DNA from: Phascolarctos cinereus
Taxonomy: Eukaryota; Chordata; Mammalia; Diprotodontia; Phascolarctidae
Assembly: GCF_002099425.1 (NCBI RefSeq)
Contig: NW_018344008.1
Span: 7,432,501 to 7,496,500 of the forward strand
Length of the DNA: 64,000 nucleotides
Reading direction: 5' to 3'
Shown here: piece by piece, positions 49,531-58,689 of the stretch
Position numbering within the stretch: the stretch's first letter is position 1
How the letters are laid out: each line of letters opens with the position of its first letter
The notes under the pieces: model-generated
What the model saw: only the letters and a program-made list of their open reading frames with translations
Told to the model about the DNA's origin: nothing
The model's database searches: none
Position numbers and translations under genes: made by a program

Positions 49531-50029
49531 ATATTAGGAAGGAGTTAGGACTAGGTTCAGCTAGAAGGTTGTAGCAATCTAGTCCATGGCAAAAGCAATA
49601 ACAATAGAAGGCCCCAGTAGTGTGGACATAGTAACGGGCACTGGCACTCAGTAGCATTATTAGCAGGGTTCATGTACTGATTCCAATTCAGCCAAAGGCT
49701 ATGATGGCCTGTCAGAGTGTTAAAATCTTCTCCCTTCCACCAGCCTCATAGGTCCCTGCCTGTAAAAATACCTAGTTCTCAACAGTTGCTCTTTTGCAGA
49801 GTTAAACACTAGTTCTTCACATTTCAAGAACTCTTAGGTCCATGATAATAGGAGATACTCTGAAGGGTGTAATTCCTAAAAAGATCTGCCAGGGGACTGA
49901 AATAAAAACCATACCAGTGGGTTGTAAAAGATGAGCAGGTAAGATTTTAAAAGCTATCATTATATTGAATCAGCACTTCAAAAAACAGCATTCCCATTTA
50001 CAGAATAGAAGGGGAAAAATGATTACATA
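49531..50029. other. No gene or repeat recognised
   Basis: Mixed-composition DNA between an L2 tail and an antisense L1. Confidence 0.4.
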
Positions 50030-50144
50030 TGAAACTACAGTACTTCACTTTGCATCAGTTCATATGTGTTCCCCAGTTTTTCTGAAAATATCCCCTTTGT
50101 CATTTCTTATAGGACAATAGTATTCCATCCAAATCATATACTGT

Positions 50145-50418
50145 AACTTGTTTGTTGTTTTTGTTCAGTCATTTTTCACTCATGTCCAACTCTTTGTGAT
50201 CCCATTTGGGATTTTCTTGGCAAAGATAATGGAATGGTTTTTGCCATTTCCTTCCTCCAGCTCATTTTACACATGAAAAAACTGGGGAAAACAGGGTTAA
50301 GTGACTTGCACAGAGTCACTTAGCTAGTAAGTATCTGAAGCCAAATTGGAACTCGTGCAAATGAGTCTTCTTGACTCCAGGACTGCCTGTTCATCCACTG
50401 TACTACTTAGCTGCCCAA
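50145..50418 (-). mobile_element. RTE-tailed SINE (MAR1-like), inside antisense L1
   Basis: On plus: GTTCAGTCATTTTTCACTCA, CCAACTCTTTGTGATCCCAT, TTGGGATTTTCTTGGCAAAG and TTTGCCATTTCCTTCCTCCA, which is the reversed 3' end of RTE/BovB-type LINEs. A reversed CORE-SINE part follows: AGTGACTTGCACAGAGTCAC, TAGCTAGTAAGTATCTGAAG and CCACTGTACTACTTAGCTGCC. An RTE enzyme rather than L1 would have moved this SINE. Possible short TSD AACTTGTT / AACTTCTT at the junctions. Confidence 0.75.
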
Positions 50419-50894
50419 AACTTCTTGAGCTATTCCCCAATTGATTGGCATCCTCTGAATTTCCAAATATTTGCCATCACAAAAACACTTGCTATAAATA
50501 TTTTTGTACATGGGGTCCTATTTTATACTTTGTTGTCTTTGGGACAGAACTAATAGCACTATTGCTATGTCAAGTGGTATGCAAAATTTGATAGACTTTG
50601 TGTGTAGTTTCAGTTGTTCTCCGAATGGTTGTCCTAGTTCATAACTCCACCAACAAGGTATGCATCTTGATTTTTGCATATACCCTTCAGTATTTGTCAT
50701 TTTCCTTTTCTCTCATGTTAGCTAATCTGATAGGTATGAGGTAGTACCTCAGAATTGCATTAATTTTCAATTCTCTAATTATTAGTGATTTAGAGATTTT
50801 TTTATGACTATTAAAAGTTTTGATTTCTTCTGAAAATTGGCTGAACATATCCTTTAACTATTTTAAAGACTGTCTCATTTTTTATGAATTTGAC

Positions 50895-51000
50895 TGTTTT
50901 CTATATTTTATATGGATATATGGTATATATATGAGTATATATATTTGTATATATGTTAGTATACACATATAATATATATGTATATATTATGGGTTTACAT
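50895..51000. repeat. Degenerate TATATG-rich tract
   Basis: A run of ATATGG, TATATATGAG and TATATATGTA words within the antisense L1. Confidence 0.8.
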
Positions 51001-52634
51001 GGGTATATATTTCTATGTAGGTCCTATGTGTCTTGGCAGCTAGATTCCCAAATAGTTTATAATATTTGTAGGCTATTAAATAGAATTTCTCTTTCTATCA
51101 CTTTCTGCTATGTTTTGTTGGTAATATGTAAAAATGCTTATGACATATATGGGTTTATTTTATATCCTAAAGCTTTGCTGAATTTGTTAATTGTTTTACC
51201 TGGTTTTCTAATTGATTCTCAAGGGTTCTTTAATTATGCCACCTTGTCAGCTGCAAAAAAGTGATAGTTTTGTTTCCTCATTGTTCCATATTGTTAGTTA
51301 TTCATTTTTTTTCTTGTCTTATTGCTGTATCTTGCATTTCTACTACAATATTGAATAGTAATTGTGATAACAGATATCCTTGCTTCATTCCTGATCTTAT
51401 TGGGAAGGCTTCTAGTTTATTCTTATTAAAGATAATGATTGAATTTGTTTTTAGGATGCTAATTACCATTTTTAACAAAGCTCCATTTATTCCTATATTT
51501 TCGAGTGTTTTTTTTGTAATAGGGATGAGTACTGTATTTTGTCAAAAGACTTTTCTGCATCTATTGATATAATCATGTGATTATTTTAAAAAATATTGAT
51601 ATGGTCAATTAAGCTAATAGTTTTCCTAATATTAAATAAGTCCTGCATTCCTGGTATAAATCTCACCTGCTCGTAGTATATGATCTTTGTGATATATTAT
51701 TATAATCTCATTACTAGTATTTTGTTTAATTTTTTGCATCAATGTTATTAGGGAAATTGGTCTATAATTTTCTTTATTTTGCTCTCCTGGTTTAGGTATC
51801 AAAATCATATTTGAATCATAAGAGAAATTTGATAGGACTCTTTCTTTACCTATTTTTTTAGATAATTTATATAATATTAGAATTAACTATTCCTTAAACG
51901 TTTGGTAGAATTCACTTGTAAATCCATCTGATCCTGGGGATTTTTTCTTAGGGAGCTCAATAACTTGTTTCATTTTTGTTTTTTAAGATAGGGTTATTTA
52001 AGTATTCTGTTTCCTCTTTTGTTAATCTGGACAGTTTACATTTTTGTATATGTTCATTCATTTCACTTAGATTATTAACAAACATAGATAATATATCATA
52101 GATATGTATTATTATAGATAGATATGTTATCTATCTATACAGCACCTACACATAAGTAACATATGTATCTATGGTTGTAATTTTCCCTTCAGAATGTTGT
52201 ATTCTAAGCCCCTCTGCTCTTTTATTGTGATAACTACTAAATCTTGTGTGATCCTGACTGCGGCCCTTTGTACTTGAATGGTTTCTATCTGGTTCCTTTT
52301 AGTATTTTCTCCTTGACCTGGGAGGTCTTAAATTTGGCTATAAAATTTCTGGCAGTTTTCATTTTGGGATAGATATCTTTCAGGAATTGATCACTGGATT
52401 CTTTGAATTTCCTTTTTTACCCTCTTTTTCTAGGATTTCAAGACAGTTTTCTTTGATAATTTTTTAAAAGATGATATCTAGGCCCTTTTTTTTGATCATG
52501 GCTATCAAGTAGTTCAATAATTCTCAAATGATATCATAGAATTCCTCATTTCCTTCAAGAGGAAATTCAAGCATCATCTTCTATAGGTAGCCTGATCCAC
52601 TCAGCTGCTCTCTTATACATAACCACTTTATATT

Positions 52635-52760
52635 TATTCTCTGTTGTATAAACTATATGTGTAGATTTGTACACATACATAGATATACATTTATCTATGT
52701 ATAGAGATGTTATATGTATGTGTGTATGTATGTACATATATATATATATGTATATATAGT
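52635..52760. repeat. L2-like tail remnant and TATG/TA tract
   Basis: ATATGTGTAGATTTGTACAC, ATGTATGTGTGTATGTATG and a (TA)n core. Before it (52560-52640) AGGTAGCCTGATCCACTCAG and TTCTCTGTTGTATAAACTAT, and after it (52765-52870) TGTAAGCTCCATAAAATTAAG and TTGTATCCCAGTGTCTAGGATA, read as a plus-strand L2 tail that the tract interrupts. Confidence 0.6.
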
Positions 52761-53084
52761 TACTTCAATGATTATAATGTAAGCTCCATAAAATTAAGAA
52801 TTGTTACATTCATTGTATTTGTATCCCAGTGTCTAGGATAGTACCAGACATATAGGGATAAGGATAATGACTAATGATGTCATTGGTAATCTCCCAGGTG
52901 AATAAACTCCCTTTACCAATTTATAGGCTGAAATTACTGAAATTTATAGGCTTGGATAACTGTCTTGAACACACTGACAGATCAAGTGGCATGACTTCCC
53001 CAAATTCATATGACCAATATGTTTCAGAGGCAGAATTTACATGCAAATTTTCCTTGAAATAGTTTTCTGTGAATACTATAGGTT

Positions 53085-53255
53085 TCAAAGTTAGGACCTA
53101 ATGACCTATAAAAACTCCCTAGTATGGTTACAACCCAATTAAAATGTAATTTGAAAATGTTTAACAAAATAAATAAAAAGACATTACAACATAGATAATG
53201 TTAATCTTTGTTTTTCAAAGTCAATATATGTCCCACAGGGATCATCTGTCATCTT
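53085..53255 (+). mobile_element. hAT-type MITE, copy B
   Basis: Matches copy A (45590-45775) in inverse orientation over more than 100 bases, with AATTAAAATGTAATTTG, TTTAACAAAATAAATAAAAA, GATAATGTTAATCTTTG and CCACAGGGATC. Ends are decayed and no TSD was seen. Confidence 0.6.
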
Positions 53256-53309
53256 AGAATTACTTAACAAATATTTGTTGATTAATCAATTGATTGATTT
53301 CTGTATACT

Positions 53310-53535
53310 ACATTTTAGGAAGGACATTGATAAACCAGAGAATATGCAGAGGAGGGTACCAGAATGGTAAAAGGCATTGAACTGATGTCATTTGAAGAGG
53401 ATAAATTGAAAGAACTAGATTCATTCAGTTCGGATAAGGAAAGAATTAGGGGGAACACGATAACTCTCTTCATGTATCTAAAGAGCTATCAGGTGGAAGG
53501 AAGATGGATTAGACTTATTCTTCTTTTCTTTTTAA
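53310..53535 (+). mobile_element. L3/CR1 LINE 3' part
   Basis: CCAGAATGGTAAAAGGCATT, TGATGTCATTTGAAGAGGAT, AATTGAAAGAACTAGATTCA, GGGGGAACACGATAACTC and TTCATGTATCTAAAGAGCTA follow the CR1/L3 3'-end wording on the plus strand. The 61-codon open frame here is a by-product. Confidence 0.6.
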
Positions 53536-54129
53536 AATTATTTTCATAATAATGTTAAGATGATTTTTTTTAATATAGTAAATACAGATAAGTGTAACAC
53601 ATTTGAAAAGCTCTTTGGGGTCAGTAATTTTTAAGAGTGTAAAGGGATCTTGAAATCAAAGGTCTCAGAACCATTTCTCAAGTTAGTCTCACCAACATTC
53701 AATAAAATTTTTCCTCTTTCCTACTATCACTGTACAAGTACTTAAAGTGGCATGTAATAGCTCAGCAAAGAAACTATGGCAGCAGATGGCAACTAAAGGG
53801 AAAGTGGAGTAGAAGAATAGGAAAGCAGTGGTAAGAGAAATTATAACCAAGTTAAGAGATTTGGGAGAGAAAGGGGTGAAAAATAGCCAGCCATCATCAA
53901 TATCTGGAAGAAGGAACTATGAAAAGTAACCCTGCCTATGGGGGGAAAACAAACGAACAAACAAAAAACTTCTTCACCTGTGAGGGTGAATTGTCCAGAG
54001 ATTATACCCCTCACTGCTGGCGTAGGTATCTATAACAGATTGTTCCTCTTTGAATATGATAAGGAAGGGAGAAAACACCTGAAATTGATTCTGCTTTTCC
54101 TATTACCCTTTCTTATTTCCTTTGTTATT
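53536..54129. other. No gene recognised
   Basis: A 67-codon frame at 53938-54141 has no family resemblance. Short AAACAAACAAAC tract near 53950. Confidence 0.4.
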
Positions 54130-54185
54130 AATAAGATATAAACTCTCAGCTAGAAGGTAGCTTAAAAGTCATCAAGTCCAACACC
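54130..54185 (-). mobile_element. MIR/THER-type SINE, left part (split by an L1)
   Basis: AGCTAGAAGGTAGCTTAAAA and CATCAAGTCCAACACCTTCA, the start of the same family as 31580-31780 and 63285-63420. It continues at 54638. Confidence 0.6.
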
Positions 54186-54195
54186 TTCATTTTAT

Positions 54196-54627
54196 TTTAT
54201 TTTTTACTTTTTCAACATTCATTTTTATAAGATTTTGAGTTCCAATTTTTTCTCTCCTTCCCTCCCTAGCTCACTTCCCCCAAGACAGTACCTAATCTGA
54301 TATAGGTTATTCATGTACAATCATATTAAATACATTTCCACATCAGTCTTATTGTGAAAGAAGGATCAGAACAAAAGGGAAAAAAACATAGAATGAGAAA
54401 AACATAAAAAAGGGTGAAAATAGTATGCTTCAACCTGCATTCAGATTCCATAGTCCTTTCTCTGGACGTGGATAGCATTTTCCATCATGAGTCTTTTGAA
54501 ATTGTCTTTCTATATAATTAATCAATGTGTTGCTGAGGAGAGCCAAGTCTGCCAGAGTTGTTCATTGCACAGTTTTACTCTTACTGTGTATAATGTTCTC
54601 CTGGTTCTGCTCACTTTACTCAGCAAA
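54196..54627 (-). mobile_element. L1 3' end inserted in a MIR/THER SINE, antisense
   Basis: Reversed L1 3' UTR and ORF2 end: TTATAAGATTTTGAGTTCCA, TGATATAGGTTATTCATGTA, GATTCCATAGTCCTTTCTCT and CTCCTGGTTCTGCTCACTTT, with the A tail as a T run at 54190-54210. A near TSD TTCATTTTAT / TTCATTGTAT (54186-54195 and 54628-54637) joins cleanly into the two halves of the older SINE. Confidence 0.8.
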
Positions 54628-54637
54628 TTCATTGTAT

Positions 54638-54775
54638 AGAGGTAGAAATTGAGGCACAGAATGCTTAAATTATAAGGAAAGGCTCACAAAGTCAGCAAAT
54701 GTTTGAGGCTAGTTTTGAACTCAGAGTTTCTTACTCCCAAATTCAGTACTGTATCTGCCATGCCACCTAGTACTA
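54638..54775 (-). mobile_element. MIR/THER-type SINE, right part
   Basis: GAGGTAGAAATTGAGGCACA, AAAGGCTCACAAAGTCAGCA, CTAGTTTTGAACTCAGAGTT and CTGCCATGCCACCTAG complete the SINE begun at 54130. Confidence 0.65.
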
Positions 54776-55112
54776 TCCCAATTAGATGTTTTGTTACTTG
54801 ATTTTTGGTTCTTGACTGGTCTGTTTGCAGAGAATGAATTAGACTGTGTTCCTAAGTGTGTTTTCTTCAACATTGCTCACGCATAACCTCCTTCACTGAG
54901 TCTGGGAGTAGAAAGGAATTCTACAGTTGAGTGGTGGTTGTGTTACATTTGTAAGGTATAGAGATTAATGAATTCAGATATTCATAAATAACAGTATCAA
55001 ATTTGTGTTTAAATCCTAAGATTCTCTATCTTAGGACTTGAACCATTTAAAAGAAAAGAAAAAAGACTCATTAGTATGATGCTTTGTTCTCAGACTCAGC
55101 TAAAGAGAGTGG

Positions 55113-55360
55113 TTGTGGTTGTGTCGTTTATCCTTCGTTCTTGAAGAGGAACATGATATCAGGAAGATGATGATATGACTTACAGTTGAATTGGGTTTGA
55201 GTGAGGGAGGGCTGTGCAAAAACATCAGCCTCTCTTTCTCTCCAGAGCCATCTGGGTCCAGTGGCCAGAAAGCAATCAGGATGGCTAGAGGTGGCCCAGG
55301 AGGCAGTGGGAGACCTTGGCCTTTTTAAGCATTGTCAGGGTCTTTGAGGCATCTCTATAT
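55113..55360 (+). repeat. Interspersed repeat family X, copy 1
   Basis: TATCCTTCGTTCTTGAAGAG, GAATTGGGTTTGAGTGAGGG, AACATCAGCCTCTCTTTCTC, CATCTGGGTCCAGTGGCC and CAGTGGGAGACCTTGGCC occur in the same order as in copy 2 (56914-57375). I recall this wording from marsupial genomes but cannot name the family. No reading frame or tRNA-like head is evident. Confidence 0.65.
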
Positions 55361-56045
55361 TAAAGTAGGTTTGGAAAAAAATAAAAATGATCAAAAAGGG
55401 GGGGCGGGATGAGTGGGAAAGGTAGATTTAATTTGATCCAAACTGCTTTGCACATTCTGACTAGCATTTAGTTTCCTTGAGAATAAAAATTGTTTGGAAG
55501 AAGCACCTTTATTGCTTTTTCTTGCAGTTAGGAAAAAGAAAGGCAGTGGAGATTAAATGATGCTTAACAGGCTGTGTGTAACAAGCACCAGCCATCTGTG
55601 CTATGGCAGCACTGTTTGTATTTTTAATGTTTACACATACAGCAAAGATAATTAAAAATAACTATAATTAAAATGATTACAACAAATTACTTTTCCCTCA
55701 AATGTAATATGTGACTGTGACTTATAAGTTACTTGCTGAAATAATCAGTTGGTGAGTCAAGCAAGGCAACATTACAATTTTTACCTTATCTCTGAGAGTA
55801 TAGATTTCTGTGGAGTGCAGGCATGAGGAAGAGTCAAATGATTTTTAAAAATTAACTATTGAACTTCACACAATTATTTTATTATGTAAGAAGTATTGGT
55901 AAAATCAATAATGTTCATATCAGTAAGGTAAGGTATTTTTTTTCCCTCTTAAGGAAAGATTAAATGCAGTTTATTTCAAAGAGTTAAAATGAAATGTCTC
56001 ATCAGGGAGACAGAAAAAAGAGTTCTTTTTTCCCTTATCTTTCTC
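55361..56045. other. Unique stretch; 55545-55800 is a candidate conserved noncoding element
   Basis: No repeat family was recognised. 55545-55800 contains ATAATTAAAAATAACTATAATTAAAATGATTA-type homeobox-like cores, broken here for length: GATAATTAAAA, CTATAATTAAAA and AAATGATTACAAC. It also has GCAGCACTGTTTG, AATCAGTTGGTGAGTC and CAAGGCAACATTAC. High complexity and lack of repeats resemble deeply conserved enhancers, but conservation was not tested. Confidence 0.3.
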
Positions 56046-56049
56046 TATC

Positions 56050-56913
56050 CTCCCAATCCCCCAGGTTTGCAACCTAGGTGTCATTCTTGACTTCTCACTA
56101 TATCTCCACACCTGTGTACAGTTTGTTGTCAAGTCCTGCCAATTTTGCTTTTGTGATTTCTCTTGAATAGGCCCCTTCTCTTCTATGATACCGCTACCAC
56201 TCTGGTAAAGGCCCTTATCACCTCCTTCCTGGATTACTGCAATATCTTGCTGGTTAGTCTGTCTGCCAGAAGTCTCTCCCCATTCTGTTCCAACCTCAAC
56301 TTGGTTGCCAACATTATTTCCCTAAAGGACAGGTCCAACCTTATCACCCTTCTTTCTCCCTTCCTCCCCTAAACTCCATTGGCTACCTATCACCTCTGGG
56401 ATCAAACACAAAAATCCTCTGGCATTCAAAGCTCTTCAGTACCTAGCTCCCCCACCCACACCCACACACATGTTATCTTTTCCGGTCTTCTCTTCTTATA
56501 CCTGACATCCTCCCTTCCTCATGCACATACTCTTCCATCCAGAAACAAAGGCCTCCTAGCTATTACAAAAACAAAGACACTGTATCTCTTGGCTCCAGGT
56601 ATGATGTCTATCATCCCTGTAATATTCTCCCTCCTCATTTCCACTTCTGACTTCGCTGGCTTCCTAGAAGTCCCAAATAAAATCCCTTCTTCTGCAGAAA
56701 GCCTCTCCTCACCTTTTTTAATTCAAGTAACTTCCCCCTGTAAATTATTTTCTACTTATACTATAGATGACTTGTTTGTACATATTTGTTTGTTTGTTGT
56801 CTCCCCAATTAGATTACGAGCTTCTTGAGTACAGGAACTGTATTTTGCTTCTTTGTATCCCCAACACTTATTACAGTGTCTGGAAAATAGTACATACTTA
56901 ATAAATGCTTGTT
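56050..56913 (+). mobile_element. L2 LINE 3' part, well preserved
   Basis: The order is the standard L2 3' half: GGTGTCATTCTTGACTTCTC, TCCTGGATTACTGCAATATC and TAAACTCCATTGGCTACCTA. Then CCTCTGGGATCAAACACAAA, TTAGATTACGAGCTTCTTGA and TTTGTATCCCCAACACTTAT, ending CTTAATAAATGCTTGTT. Encodes the end of the L2 protein with breaks. Its tail was the target of a later insertion (56914-57375). Confidence 0.85.
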
Positions 56914-57375
56914 ACTGTTCATTCTTCCTCTTGGAAGAGGGCCAATGAATTCATTATGTGATTGGTGATGTCTTGACTTGGGTGTGAATTAGATTTAAGT
57001 GAGGTAGAGTTGCACAAAGTCATCAGCCTCATTCTCTTTTACAGAGTCATTGGAGTCCAGTGGCAAGACAAAAGTCAAGACTAGTAGTAATGGAATGAGA
57101 TGCAGTGGGTGGCCTTGGCATCTTTGATGTCTCACCAAGCTCTAAGCAATCCACAGTGTCTTCATGGTTGTTGGAACAAATTGTTCTCATCCACCTTTTC
57201 TACTGGGGGAAGTCTTCACATGCTTGGGTAGCCATCCACCTACTCACTGAGGCTTGTTGGTTACCATCAAATTGGTTTAGCTTGTCTGCCTAGACAGTTT
57301 TGCCATGGTATGGTCACTACACATGCTATAGCTTCTTGGAGCCACCCATCACACACTTGTAGCTCCAGTTCTCAG
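56914..57375 (+). repeat. Interspersed repeat family X, copy 2, inserted in the L2 tail
   Basis: Shares ordered words with copy 1: TTCATTCTTCCTCTTGGAAG, GTCTTGACTTGGGTGTGAAT, GTCATCAGCCTCATTCTCTT, TCATTGGAGTCCAGTGGCAA and GCAGTGGGTGGCCTTGGC. It then extends at least 200 bases further than copy 1. The L2 tail word TAAATGCTTGTT (56902-56913) recurs as TAAATGCTTATT (57376-57387), so a TSD of about 12 bp flanks it. That makes it a self-contained mobile unit of about 460 bp. Confidence 0.6.
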
Positions 57376-57387
57376 TAAATGCTTATT

Positions 57388-57639
57388 GACTCATTGATCT
57401 CTTTATATGTAAGATATAAGACTATGGTATTTCAATGTTTGCAAGTACCATATAGCCAATATGGTTCTGAATTTTGTCAGTGGCACCAACATTTGTAACT
57501 ATCTTCTAACAGAAAGGACATGAAGCCTCTGTCTTTGTTAAGGCAGTTAAAGTTAGAGAAGCTACTCCAGTGACACTGATCGGGAGTGTGGTATTGGTGA
57601 AGACTATGGACCAACCCAGACTGGCTCCAGTTATCAAGG
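57388..57639. other. No gene recognised
   Basis: Short stretch between the family X copy and the L1 5'-end fragment; may include further L1 5' UTR. Confidence 0.35.
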
Positions 57640-58312
57640 TGACTATGCATCATACCTTCTTGTTGTCACAGCTATGGTTGTATGAACAAAAGGGGTGGGC
57701 AGGCTTTCAAGCCTTAGGCTTTTTTTGTTGCTGTTGTAAGAGCTAGTTTTAAGGAATTGAAAGTTTTTCCAAAATGATGTGGTTTGGGGAGAGTGAGCTC
57801 TCCTCATAGTCACTGCTCCCTTGGAACTGCAAGTGATATTGCTCTTTAGGGCCCTTCCTCTTTTGTAATTGCAAGCACTTCTCTCTGCCCTAGAACTGTG
57901 ACCTGGAAGTGGATATTGGCAATGGAATTGCCAAAAAGCACACTGTCCTGTAAACAGTGCAAATGCAGTTGGCCTCTTGCAGTCTCTTTCTGACCAGTTG
58001 CCCAATTCCTTTACCATAGCTGGTTTGAGAGCCCTAAAGGTGCTGTTGCCACTGCCAAGGCCTACAACTGGTGTTGTTGCCACATGGGCTCTAGGCTACT
58101 GCCCCACCCCCCCATACACAGATTATTGTCATAGACCTTTCCTTCTGAACTCCCAAGTTATTGAGGCTAGAAAAATGTCTCACCCCAACATTTTCTTGGC
58201 TCTGTTGCTCTAGAATTCAATTTGATAGGTGTTTTAAAAGTTTTTTGGAGGGAAATGTTGGGAGTGCTCAGCTGCTTCCTCTGCTCTACTAACTTGCCTC
58301 TGCCCCTTGCAA
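57640..58312 (-). mobile_element. L1 5'-end fragment (5' UTR only), antisense
   Basis: On the minus strand it begins GCAAGGGGCAGAGGCAAGTT and AGCAGAGGAAGCAGCTGAGC, and passes GAATTCTAGAGCAACAGAGC. That matches GAATTCTGGAGCAACAGAAT at 23380 in the L1 5' UTR. The segment is relatively G+C-rich and has an open minus-strand frame of 146 codons (57643-58083) of unknown meaning. The ORFs and 3' end of the element are absent. Confidence 0.65.
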
Positions 58313-58685
58313 TTCAAAAGGTTTGCTTTTAAAAGAGAAATTAGATTATTCTGGGGGGAGAAGGGCAAATTGGAAGTATCAGAAATAGATAGAAGATAAA
58401 TACAAATTTAAGAAGATCTCTTACTAAATATTTTATAACCACAACAAACTACTGTGTGAGATGACTTATGCAGCAACAACACAACAAATACTTAAACATT
58501 AAGATGTTCTTGACTTACAGGTCACATGACCAACAAGAAGGACGACCAGATATTCTCCCAGATCCTCTTGGCTTCTTGATCCCTTCCAAAGTATGACTAA
58601 GAGAGAGCGATTTCAGCTTTCTTCATACTCTAAAGCACTAAGGAGCCTGTCAAAATTGAAAACCAATGAACTAAGCACAAAGAAG
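58313..58685. other. No gene recognised
   Basis: Mixed DNA. May include the decayed beginning of the old L1 that follows. Confidence 0.35.
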
Positions 58686-58689
58686 GCCA

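Larger units (their letters stand above)
50030..52540 (-). mobile_element. L1 LINE, antisense, internally rearranged, split by a SINE
   Basis: On plus it reads as reversed L1. The ORF2 C-terminus (GAGCTATTCCCCAATTGATT, reversed) is near 50430 and the cysteine-rich end near 50640. The reverse-transcriptase part follows (50980-51980), with CCATCTGATCCTGGGGATTT, the reversed P-G-S-D-G block, at about 51923. After a short A+T-rich tract (52080-52180) come reversed ORF1 blocks (GACCTGGGAGGTCTTAAATT near 52316, GATCATGGCTATCAAGTAG near 52493). The endonuclease lies between these in an intact L1 and is missing. A 280-bp RTE-tailed SINE interrupts the ORF2 end. Confidence 0.8.

Noticed and set aside
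57643-58083. 146-codon frame considered as a host gene
   Set aside because: It lies wholly in an antisense L1 5'-end fragment. Kept only as a note in that entry.
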